This document shows, one piece after another, positions 45,901 through 57,900 of a stretch of DNA of 64,000 nucleotides. Position 1 is the first letter of the stretch. Each line of letters starts with the position of its first letter. A model generated the notes under the pieces. That model did no database searches and was not told the origin of the DNA. It worked only from the letters and a program-made list of their open reading frames with translations. Origin of the DNA: Undaria pinnatifida (lineage: Eukaryota > Sar > Phaeophyceae > Laminariales > Alariaceae); assembly GCA_012845835.1 (NCBI GenBank), contig JABAKD010000015.1:9301967-9365966 (forward strand), in the 5' to 3' direction. Both the position numbers and the translations under genes were made by a program.

Positions 45901-48900
45901 TTGGGGCCTGTCTTTGAGCTGGCTTGGGGTTAATCGCGCGAGTGACCTCGCTGTTTCTTCCGCGATCTCCGGCTTTCGTACTGCTGTAGTTGAGCGATAT
46001 TATAATCCGCAATGGAACGGTTAGCTACGCTGCGCGCCGAACAAAAAATCCCTAAATTCATTATGTCAGTCAGGTACAAAGTCACTCGTGGAGTCACCCC
46101 ACGGTAGGGGTTGCAGTTGTACGATTGCGCCAAAATGTCCATGGGCGATTGAGTCCCTCGTGTGAGGGACTGCCGGTCAATGAAGTAATTTCACGGCTAC
46201 ATTATATTTTTGGACTAAGGCATAGAAGCTTGGTCGGGTTGTGCGAACGAATGCCTTTAAAGTCGTTTTTCCGGTGAGATATTGAGTTCCTCACATGAGG
46301 AGCTCAGGAACTTTCTGATGCTGCAACCCTACCGTGGGACGGCTCCGTGCCAGCATAATATATTATGATAGTATAATCGTATGTAGGGTATGATAGTGAA
46401 CACCTGGTAGAGCAAACCGGGGGTATATCATAACACCAAAATACCGTAGTCTTGGTCCATAACCGTTTAGGTGTAATCGTTCCACCGCTTATCATGCCGC
46501 GCGTCGCTACTGCGTGTTCTGATATTGATAGTAGTCCTGACTCTGTTGTGCGGATGTGCCGCTGTTTGTTTTGTCTGCCTTCCACTATTTTCATCCTGTT
46601 GCATGTTTTGTGCCAGCAGAGAGTCCGCGCACGACAGTGTGTGGTTGACGTTCTAACCCGGACAGAGGCTTGGCCGCCAGTCGCGGTTTGGCGCGCGCTC
46701 GTGATTTTCGCTCCAGAAAGGCATGGCGTCGATAGTGGTTCCACATGAGAAACACGAACTATAAGATGGGCTAAATAAGAATGAGGAAGCTGCGAGAGAG
46801 GTGAGGTGCAACCACTGTCGAGGAAGCCCGGCACATGATAGACAATGTAGGGCCATGTAGGGCAATGTAAGGTTCGATGTAGCCTTCAAGGCCAAGGGTA
46901 CGTTGTAGGGGGGTAATTTTCGGGCCTCGTCTTGCAGTGGCCCAGGATCACTCACGCGAGAGTAGTGGCTCCCTTGTTTGGGACTGATTCTACGATAGTC
47001 TCCCCCCAAAGAAAAACAGCGATATTCGTTGGCGGACGCTTCATGGCTGCTCCACATGAGGAAGGATTATATGAAAAATACAATCTTCATATGTTGTTTT
47101 GCTTGCAAAGGACTATTGAATGACGACGAAAGGGGCATCGTATTTCGGGAGATACCGGAGCTGGTTTCGAAACCGGCGATTTCGTTCATAAATAATAGTT
47201 CGGGGGTCTACCGTAGAACGACTCTTGGGTGCGACCTCAAGCCTATTAAGTCAACTTTTAGTTTAGCGATATCCGCAATAGAACGGTTAACTGCGCGCGC
47301 CCAAAGAGAGATTGCCTAAGGTGTTTTGGTCAGTGAGGTGTAGAGTCACTCTTGCGAGTGGCTCAAACACCGTAATGAAAAAAGGTGTACCCCCCATACC
47401 GCAGTCGTGGTCTACGTGTCCCTCTGCTGGTAAGTCAACAGCAATGTTCATTGGCGCTTGCCCGTCGAGGTCGCTACTCCGTGTTATGACAATGTCCCGA
47501 CGATTGGCCAGAGCACGCTTTTTTCTTGTGACTTTACTGTCGATACGCCGCATACTGAGCATTGTCATCATTAAGCAATACGTAGATAGAACGTTTCGTG
47601 ATGTCTGCCGTTGTTCCGTACCAAAATTCTTTTGGTGTCTGCATACCCCTAATTTAATAGCACCCCGTGATGCCACTGAGCATTGACTAGACAATGTACT
47701 TGGCGATGTTTCCGATCTGCGGTTGCAAAGTACCAGTACCCTGGGTTGCTGGCCTGCACGTAGAGGGTTGTCGTGATGGATCGAAAATGTTACAATTGTC
47801 CGGTCCAGGGTTATTTCTGCACTGAGAACGAACTGCGCTCGGGTGTAGATTTGGGAATCGGCGACTTCGCAAGAGGAATATATTTCTTGGCGGCAACGCA
47901 ATTGCGAACGCCAATGTATTACCGTTAACATTGCAACTGATACTTCTTTTTTTCGGTTTCTTTAATCTGACATGTGGCCGCGACCCGAAACCCTTCACCC
48001 TCTTGTCCAGATGTGAGGTTGCGCGCAATTGATGAATCTCAATTTTGTTTTAGCGCTCACATGCGGTGTTGTTGTCCGGATAGATCTGGCTGTAAAAGTC
48101 GGGCAGGTACGATATGAGCGTGTACCCGCCCATGAAGCGGAACATCCCTCCGAATCCCATCAGGACGAACAGCGGCTGCCTGATCATGAGCTTCAGGCTT
48201 CATTCACACGGCAGGGTGTTTTAGCAAGTGCCCACCACCACAAACCACCGTCATCATCACCACCATCACCGCCAACACCCATCGCCATCGCCATCACCAT
48301 CATACCATCACCCCCACCACCCCCACCATCACCAACACCGCCGCCGCCACCACGATCACCATTACCGCCACCGTCACAATCACCGCCACCACCGCCACCA
48401 CCACCAACACCAACACCACCAACACCACCAACACCACCAACACCACCAACACCACCAGCATCATCACCGAGACAGAGACCATGCAAAGGCAAAGCAGAAG
48501 TTAACACACAATCAGGCGGAAGCACGGAGGAAGAGGAGCACCAAGGGGGATAATATAGAGGAGGCTAAGAGATTCCACTGCGGTCAAACTACTCCCAAAG
48601 AGAGCCAGAAGGGCGCCAATTTACCCCGTCCATGAGACCGAGACATGTCTTCAGCGCCACAACGCTTAAGGCATGGGGTTCTCCAACTTGAGGATGACAA
48701 TGATAACAAGATGGCGAGGCATGCTAGAAGCGAAAGGCTGCTGTATATGTGGAAAGCCCGGGAATGTGAGGCGCTCCTTGATGTCTGCCGAGCAACCTCT
48801 GCAGGAACGCCATCAAATGCACACAAACCACTCTCGTTATCGCGCTCCAGGCACATCAATCATCATTTCGTGCAGCATCTGGCAAGGGTTTCTTTGACAA

Positions 48901-51900
48901 CACGGCCTACCCCGGCCTCCTCCCGCCCCCCTCTCCAGCCAATTCCATGGCTACGGTTGGGGGGGGGGGGGGGGGGGGGGCTTTTTTACTACCAAGTTTT
49001 CACCACCTTCCAGAGTGACTCTGTACCCGAATGAAAAACAAAGGTCTGGCGATTTGTGTTGTGCAGCGCAGCTTACCATTCCATGGAGGTTTAATACTTG
49101 GCAAACAAACAAAAAACACCGTGAAGGCTTAAGACCGCAAAGCGATAGGTGGGTCACTCGCACTCACGCGAGCAACTCCATGCCACAGCAAGACGAGGCC
49201 CCACCAATGAACCTTCTGCTGTAGCCACGGTCCACATCTCCCCCCTCACCTCTCCTTTCCCACCCCCTTCCACCTCATTTCTTCCTCCCCGCCTTTCCCC
49301 TCCCGCCCCGTCCCGTCGCCCCTCCCGACCATTTATCATCTCCCTACCTCTTCCCACTAATCCCCTCACCACTGCTTCACGGTGAAGGTTTGGTCTCCTT
49401 CTGGATCTCGTGTGCCTTGGCCGGTTTTCTCGGGCTCCGGGCTCCCCGCAGCGGTGGTCGAAATTGGGGCGGGTACACGCACAGACTCTTTGACGGTGAG
49501 GAACAGCAGACACGCCAAAGAGAAGCCGAAGGCCGCGACCGAGTACGCGGTCCCTCTCCACCCGATAGCCTCGGCCATGGCGATGCTCAGAGAGCTAAGG
49601 CCTCCTCCGATGTAAATCCCTCCGACAAGTATTCCGTTGGCCTTTGGAGGGAAAGGAGGGAGGGAGGGAGGGAGGGAGGAGTAGGGGGAGGGTGGGAGGG
49701 GGAATATGCGTTAACGTGATGCGCGCTACTGTTGTGCACGGATTTTCGTATTTTTTGTATATGCTGGCGTAGGTCACCTTTGTGGCCGGGCGAGAGGAAG
49801 GGGGCGGGGGTGGGGGTAGAGAGTCAACAAGTCGGTGGAAGGTTTGTTGGCATTTCAACTCTCTCATGGCACGACCCACGAGACGACCCAAAAATGGTTG
49901 GGTAATCTGCAATCCAAATTGTTGTATGGGCAGAAAACATGTCACGGATGGGCCAGAAGCATGTTGCGGTTGGCGTTCACCTACGTTATTTTAAGGCACC
50001 TCGCTTTTAAACCTGACTTAACTACCATTGATGTTTTAGACCGAATGAAAGTGCCGCGCGATGAAAACAAACGCTGTTGTCTACGAATACAAAACGAGCA
50101 ACATCGCGGAACGCAACATGACTGGAATTTCACGACGTTATTCGGCAGTTGCACAATTGCGGAGCCCCGTGGCTCGCAATGTTTTGGCCAAAAACAAACC
50201 CACCCATATGGTAGCACGGATCATGTACAGATATAACGTGCCACTGAAAATGGATATGCATCTTCGTAGAGGGCGGGCCTAGCGCCACAGCTACCCTAGC
50301 CGGCCGTTGGTGACATGCAACCACATCACTGCAGGCGACACATGCTACGATACGACACGATAGAGGCGCGCTACTTTTTTTCTGATATCATTCAGCTCAA
50401 GAGCTGTATACTAATAAAGTTGGATACTATTAGTACCCCACCGCAAGCCTACTCTTGATAATGGCATATCCAAATGCAACCCGATGAACAAGAACGATCG
50501 AGGTGTACTACAAAAGTATTTTTGCTCAAAAAGAACGACACTCCGGACACCTGGCCCTAGTAGTACGATATGGTACGATACAATACGATGTGATACGATA
50601 CGACACGATGTGATACGATATGGTACTGTAGAGATAGCACTTTTCGCCTGAATCGTTTTCTGAATGGCAGTGCTCCTTAGCCCAAAATCGTCGCAATTTC
50701 ATTTTTTCTTTTAAGTTTTGTTTATGGGGGTTACCTAGCCAGGCCATGGGATTGTCCATCGGGTTGCATTTTTCGTTTTATCTCAAAATCAGATTTTGAG
50801 TGAAGAATGGAATAGGTTGACATATCCTCAATAGGTGAGGATCCTCAGAGAAAATACAAGGATGCACCTCTACCGTGGCACGCATGTCCGAACACTAAAG
50901 AACCCAAAAGTGCTGCCTCTACCGTACTACAATTACTACGCGTCAGGCATGACATGGCAGGATTGGCATGGGTCGCCATGGTCCGGCGTGGCACGGCTCG
51001 AAACCAACCCACCTGACATAAATCCGGAGGAGGTGGGCGCTAAGAATTGTTGGATATCGAAACGAAAAACACATTTAAGTCCGATAACGCCACAGGCAGG
51101 GGGACTCCCCCTTTTGCCGCAAGGGGGTGGTCTCCCTCCCTCTGTCACAGGACGGGGGTTGGGGGGGGGGCGTAGCCTCCCCTTTACTGCTGTAGACACC
51201 TTGCCTCATTTCTTCGAGGCCCGAAGAGTAAAAACGTCTAAAAGGATAAAACGTGAGGGAGGCGTTTCCCTGTGGCGATAGGCGGGGTCGAGCGTGTAGC
51301 TAATCCTCTGTACACCTTTTCTCAATGCCCCAAAACGTGATGTAGTGCCTTAACTTCGGGAGTTGCCATGGTTGCTGACGACGTCGGAGAGCCGGACGGC
51401 TTGCAAACCGTTCTATAGGCCTCCCACCTTGATTCGAAGGGGAAAGCCCCCTACCTAGTGGTGAGAAGGTGGAGTCCACACCTTGTGGCACGCGGGGACA
51501 CCAACCCCCATGCGGCAAGGGGAGGGGGCTCCACCTCCTTGAGGCAAGGCGGGTTGTACCACACCTTGTAGCAACGGGGGCACCCGTGTTGTGGATAAGA
51601 GGGAGGGTTCCAAACATTGTGGCAAGGAAGGCGGGTCCACCATTGTATGGCAAGGGGGGAGGCCGACCCCCTTGTGGCAAAGGCGGGGGGAACCCTCCAG
51701 CTGGTGGCAAGAGGTGAAGTCCCCTTCCCTGTGAGATGGGAGAGAGTTCCCCAACTTGTGGCAGGGATCGTTTTGCGAGGAGGGGTGACAAGAAGGGACG
51801 TGATCCATCTTGCGGCAAGGCGGGTTCTTCACCTAGTGGCAAGGCGGGTTCTTCACCTAGTGGCAAGGCGGGTTCTTCACCTAGCGGCAAGGAGGGGGGG

Positions 51901-54900
51901 TCCCCCAGCGTGTGGAAAGGGCCGGGGGGGGGGCACCTTGTGGCAAGGGCGAGGGCCCCCTCCAAGTGGCAAGGGGCCTTTCGGCAAGAAATGCAGTTCC
52001 CATTCTTGCGACAACGGGGGAGGGTCCCCTACACCTTGACGAACAGGAGGGGTCCTCCATCTTGTGGCAAGGGACGATTTCTCCCACCATGTGGTGAGGA
52101 AGATGATCCCCCAACCTTGTGCCAAGGGGGGGGTGGGGGTCCCCATTTTGTGCTAGGGGGGGGGGGTCCTCCCAGTAGTGTAGAAAAGGTGGGGAGTCCT
52201 CTACCGTATGTGGCAAGGAGGTGGGTCCTACACCGGGTACAAAAGGAGGTCTCCCCAAGCATATGACAAGTGTAGGTTTAACCGTCTTTGGTGCCAGTGG
52301 GTGCATCAAGGGGGTGGGGTCCCCCACCAAGGGGGTGGGGGGTGGGGTCCCCCACCAGGGGGGTGGGGTCGCCCCCCCCCTTTGGCAATGGATTGGGTCG
52401 TTTGCCGTGTGGCACAAGGGGGAGGGTCCCTTGCCGAGAGGAAGTGTAGTGTAGTTATGATTTTACCGCCGGCGCGCAACCCCCGGGCAAGCTTCCCGCC
52501 GACAATTTCTGCGGCTATGGGCCCAACTCTTGTGAATAACGACCAAACGTCAAAACCGACCAAGTGTAGAGCACAGCACAATCAAAGAAGAAGCCGGGAT
52601 GCTGATCCAGACTGAGTTTGTTACTGGAGAGATGGTGCCTTCTACACTTAAGCCAATGCCGCATTTCTCGGAGTTCCTTCGCTGCTGTAAACGTAGCCTT
52701 GTTTTCTTATTGCCCTATTTCTTACTAGGTGGCTTGTGCTGGCACTGTTTTTATTTTTTGCACACTTCTACTTTCCAGCTTCTGGACAAGCTATGGTCAC
52801 AGGTGCCGTCCCTCCTTCCCTCCGGTTCTCGCCTTCAATATAAATCGCGCATAGGGTTCAACAATCCCACTGCTCGTCGATTTTTCATCGAGTGTTGCTA
52901 ACTCGCGGTCTCGCGCTTTCCGCAAGCCAATTCATGTACAAGAAAAAGTCCCACGAAAATATATTCGAGTAGGCACTCCGGGGGGCTCGGACTCACGAAA
53001 CTGACCTATACCAGGCTCGAGGATAACCTGATGCGCCACCGGGGCGACCGGATTCATACGCCCCTCCCTGATTTCGTGTCCATTGTCATGGCTCACCTGG
53101 CCTAGGGATTCGGCGGGGAAGTAGTCGGCGATCAGCGAGATAGAGGCCGCCGTGGCGGATGACTCTGCAACGCCTAGCAGGATCCTTGACAGCAGCAGCT
53201 GGGCAAAGTTGTTCGACACCCCGATGCATGCGGTGGCGAAACTCCAGATGATGATACCGTAGAATATGATCATCTTCCGGTTATAAATGTCGACCGCGCG
53301 GCCCATGATGAGGCCGGAGATGATCTGGGTAGGGGTGGAGGGTGGGAAGGTGGGCAAAAGGCGTGAGGGATTTTCACCAACGGTTCGGCGGAGGAAACGG
53401 ATTAATCCATCGAATAAATTACATCGTCTTGCTAGTCCAGCTGATAGAAACCTTTACGCTCCGAGTTAAAAAAAACGAACAGGCCACGGGTGCTATACGT
53501 TGCTCCCTCCCGGATCTATATTGATCGCGCAATAGCAAGAGTAGCAACAGCTTTGGCAGTAGCAATGTTTTGTAATGCGGCTCTATACGATATGCGAGCA
53601 GTATATCATCTCCACATTTACCACTAGCAGTAGAAAAACGATTTCAGTGCCACATCTACAGCGGTGGAAGCGCGTGATAGATTCCTTATATTTTGGTTGG
53701 CAGGCGCAGCGGCCACAGAACGAACCTGGCAACCGCAAAGGCAACAATACGCTGGACCCCTTGCTTCAAGGTTACAAACAGGCAAACCTCGGCAGCTGTA
53801 CTCGCACAAGTAGTTCGAAAATGCAGGAGTTTGGGACGGCAGTGGTGGAAGAGAGAGGAGCCCAGCTCCCCACTTTTGCCTTCGAGCTTTCGCTGGTATC
53901 GGGGCCGATCAATCATTTATCTCGGGCGAAACAAATGAATAAAAACGAAACACTTATAACCACACACACATTCAACACAAAGAATACAAACAACACCTAA
54001 AACACCAAGATCAACACGAATGCAATGCGCAGTGCACACACAACGCGACACGTTTATCGGGACTACTTTACGTAGAGATTCAGACTCACGTAAGAAAGGG
54101 TGAAGCCGTATCCGACGAGAATTCCGTACTCGCTCGTCGAGATACCCGTCGCCTCGGCCACGCTGACAAAATATTTCTGTAGACGGCGAGGGGCGAGAAA
54201 AGGAGAATGTCATATGAAGCGCGTTGTGATATATACCATGCGCTCGCCATTGTTCTAGACCTCTGTTGGTCACATGTATGCATGGCTTCCCGTCAGTGTT
54301 TGCAATCGGCTTGAAACCTTTCTACAGATTGACGTTTGACTATCGAAGATCAAGGTTTTGACTTTGAAAATAGGCCTGGTGAGCGGGAGTAGCAAATGGA
54401 AATTGACGACAAATGTACTCCGGTATGTAGCATTTTGGAGAGTATGTCCATTAAATGGGTTTCAAGCGTCTGATGTTCTCGAAGCCGTGCTCAAAACTCG
54501 AACGGTAAGCCGTGGCCGATCTCAAAGATTGCCGTTTAGAGGTCTAGAATTCGCGTCTGGAGAGGTTATACGGTAAACAGGGGTTGGACGGTGTGCCCGT
54601 GGAGCCCTGCGATCCGCAGTGTAAATCGCAGTCCGTCAGTGATTTGATATCATGTTGCTGCTGGGTCCTTTCTTGATGCTGTTGTACACGGGGATGGTAG
54701 GAAGCTTGCAGAGAAAAATTTAATGCGTTTTGACATCTCCGTGCATGGAAAACCCGAGGTATCTTACGTGTTGTCGATTTATCCATACAACTATGTACGG
54801 CGACGCCGAAGAAACTAGCATATACTTCGCGGGGATCAGGAAGGTGATGAAACATGACCGCTGGCGTGAATGTTTGCGTCGAAGAGCGACATGGGCCGAG

Positions 54901-57900
54901 AATCCCGAGAATCTAAATTCAAGAGGGTCTCCGTACGAATGAAGTAAAGAGGACATGAACGAAGACGCGCATGCCACCGCCATATCGTCACCAGCCGTTT
55001 ATAAAACCTCACCATGACTTGTTAACTTTGCCATCCGACAACGTAGCGTAGGTGCCGTTCCGATAGAGGTCAAATATTCCTCCGTAAAACAGTATTATCT
55101 CTTCTGCGACTCTCCGCCAACCGTTTGTCAATTTCCCTTCCCCACACCTTTTAATTTACAACTATAACTTGTCCAGTCCACAACCGCACCATATGCCCAG
55201 TAACAGCGTGCCGTCCTCGTCCGTAGTACATGACTGCTCGCGCCGGTTTCCCTTGGAGAGACACCTTTCCAATCGGGTTTCTTACAGAAACTTAGGCGTG
55301 CTACGATGGAGATAGCGCTGTTTAGCTAAAACGGTTTATGAACGACGGGGTTTCTTAACCCAAAATGGCGGGAACGTTGTATACCTACACTTTTTCCATA
55401 TTTGTTTTTGGTGTAGGTAGCCCATGGGTCTGTCCTTCGGGCTACATTTTCAGTTTACTCCAACACGGAGTATTTGGGTGGGGTACGGAGGTCTTCCTCA
55501 TTAGGTCAGGGACCTCAGAAGAACAATGGTGCCCCCCTACCGTAGCGTTGCTGGGAACGCATCGTATGCGCTTGCGGCTGTCACGTTTGTCATATTCGCT
55601 CAGGTGATCTCCAGCGCCCTTGATGCCACTGTATCCGTGGTCGTAAGGTGCACAAAGCATCGAGCTTACTCCCTATCGTTCCATGCTATTTTAACCATGC
55701 CCGAGGTCTCGCACAGCCCCCAACTCAAGTTACAGACCATTCCCCAGCTCACCCTTCGTCGTGTCTATTCGCGATATTTTGCTTTGGCGCCAGGGTGTAC
55801 ATACATACTGTAGGTCATTACCAATAAAAAAACTTGTCTCCTAATCCCGGCTACCACAATCCACCTTGGGGCCAACATGCCAGAGGCGTTACGTACCGCC
55901 ATGACTGTCGTTGCTCACCATGTTGTCGTCACCGTAATCAGCGTCCGACACGGCGTAAAGGTAGATGATGAGGTAGCGTGCCCACATGTTGTTGGCTGCA
56001 CAGGACGCGCACGTTTGGCAGTCAAGAAATAAGACGGGCAGCCATCGGGTGCGATTGATTCAATACGAACGAAAGTGAGCGCGGTGACGTAAACGGCCAT
56101 ACGAGAACAACCTTGTCAGTGCGCCGATGTTTGACTATTAATATATTATCATGGTACCCCCCCCCCTCGCAATGTAATGTTGTCATGAAAGTGGTTGCTG
56201 TATGCCATTTTTTTACGCAGAATACGAAGCACTTCAACTGTGAAATCACCAATTTTTCATGTCGGACGTGCTATACAGGTCTCGAAAAGAAAACGGGCTG
56301 CCGTGTACTGTTTGTCGCGTCCCTTGCACTAACGATTGAGGACATGTGCAAACCCAATTTTCACAGCTCTGGGGTCTACAACAGCGGACGGGCTTGCGCC
56401 TACTCTTGGAGTTTGCGCCATCGCGAGCACCCTCGAGAAACGCGGTTGCCGTGGTGGAATGGATTTCGAATGAAAAATGTTGGGAATCAGTAGTGCAGTG
56501 CGGTGAAAGCCTTAGTTCAGTGTGGTTTATGGGGCCGTGATGGCCCTGAAAGCTTTGGCATTACCCGTGGAACTCCGATCCACGTTGGTGCGGTCCCCGC
56601 ACTATCCAGGACGGCTGAAATTTACATGAGTCCTACATACCTCACTTTAGTGGAGCACCGCGTTAACAGAGTCTTGTGTGCATTGTTAACTGCCAATCAG
56701 TTTGGTCGAAGCTGTACTTCTGACGCGACCGGTCCATGCGACTAATTCGCAATATTGTGAATATACCCACGATAGTCTTCGGCAGGTGCGGTGGACAGTT
56801 TTTCTTTACGGGTATCTGCCGTCGCCGCCCGCCTGTCCGCGTGATTTTTTCGCCTGGACGTGCCCCTTCCTCGGGCACACCGGCCGACATCGCGGATCTG
56901 CCCCGGCTGCACTGACAGGGCAGCAGTAACCAGGGGTACGCCGCATTGAAAAGTGGCAGGGCCAGGTTCTCCTCCGGCCGAATTGCTCAAGCTCAACCAT
57001 CTCGAAATCACCCGGTACTTTCGCAACATCCTTGTCGGTATTGAGTAACCAGAGAATTGACTTGGCTCTTCAACAACGCGGCCATGCCATCACGATCCTT
57101 CACGAAAAGAAGGGTCGCTTTGACTACAACAATATCGACAGACGGATTTCGCTTGTTGCCCATGGAGGCAAGGGAACTGTTGAACGTCGTCGCATCTCGC
57201 CTCAGCGACTACCGCGAGGACGGAGGGGTACTCCTCAGGAGACAGTACGGCCTTCGCCCGGCGCGGTCAACAGCTGACCTGCTGTCCGTCGTGGGACAAC
57301 TGCAAGAGCTCGAACGAGATTGGAATATCGCCTTGTGTATGTGCGTCATCGGCCCGCGGAAAGTGTGTAATTCTGTAAATCGTGCGCTACCGAAGGAGGC
57401 ACTCGCACGCTTCGGCGTATCATCGAAGACGCTTGCCGTTATCCACCAGTTCCATGCAGAGACATCCGTGCTCATGTGCGCATGGACGACGGCGAGCACT
57501 CGGAATGGTTTGACGTCACACAGGGGCTGCGACAGAGTTGCGTGCTATCGCCTTGTTGTCCGCCAAGACGATAAGAGTGGTCCTCGCCCGCTTAAGCGAG
57601 TACGAAGGTATCGTGAGGAACTTGGTTACCCTCGAGGAGCGAGCGAGGGAGAAGGCATCGATAAGAACTTGGTTAACCTCGAGGGAGATGGGGCAGGCAG
57701 GAACCGTTGGCGACCGTGCCCAAAGCAGTGCGATGTATGTTATGCGCCAACTTCAAACAGCTGCGACTACCTCGAATCCGATTTGCTCTGGCCTTGGCTG
57801 AGAGCCTGTTGCTTGTCCGTGGTGTTTTGGTTTGTTGCTTCGAATGGCCTGTCTCGTTCCGCTCAGCGGGGCGGGATGCTGCCCGATCGATGCGTATTTC

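Noticed and set aside
46304-46834. 176-aa minus-strand ORF
   Set aside because: No recognisable domain; overlapping ORF on the other strand of similar quality.
47287-47931. 214-aa minus-strand ORF in MFS intron 6
   Set aside because: Its C-terminal part overlaps an M3 repeat, no family was recognised, and the transporter splices across it in phase without it.
48029-48635. Pro-, His- and Gly-rich ORFs on both strands
   Set aside because: Products of the CAC/CAT simple repeat.
51300-52450. Several long ORFs (up to 221 aa)
   Set aside because: Frames of the G-rich minisatellite, open on both strands because the repeat lacks stops.
54544-54983. Extra transporter exon between exons 2 and 3
   Set aside because: Exons 2 and 3 already join in phase with a sensible protein; this region has no membrane segment of the family and no suitable splice pair.
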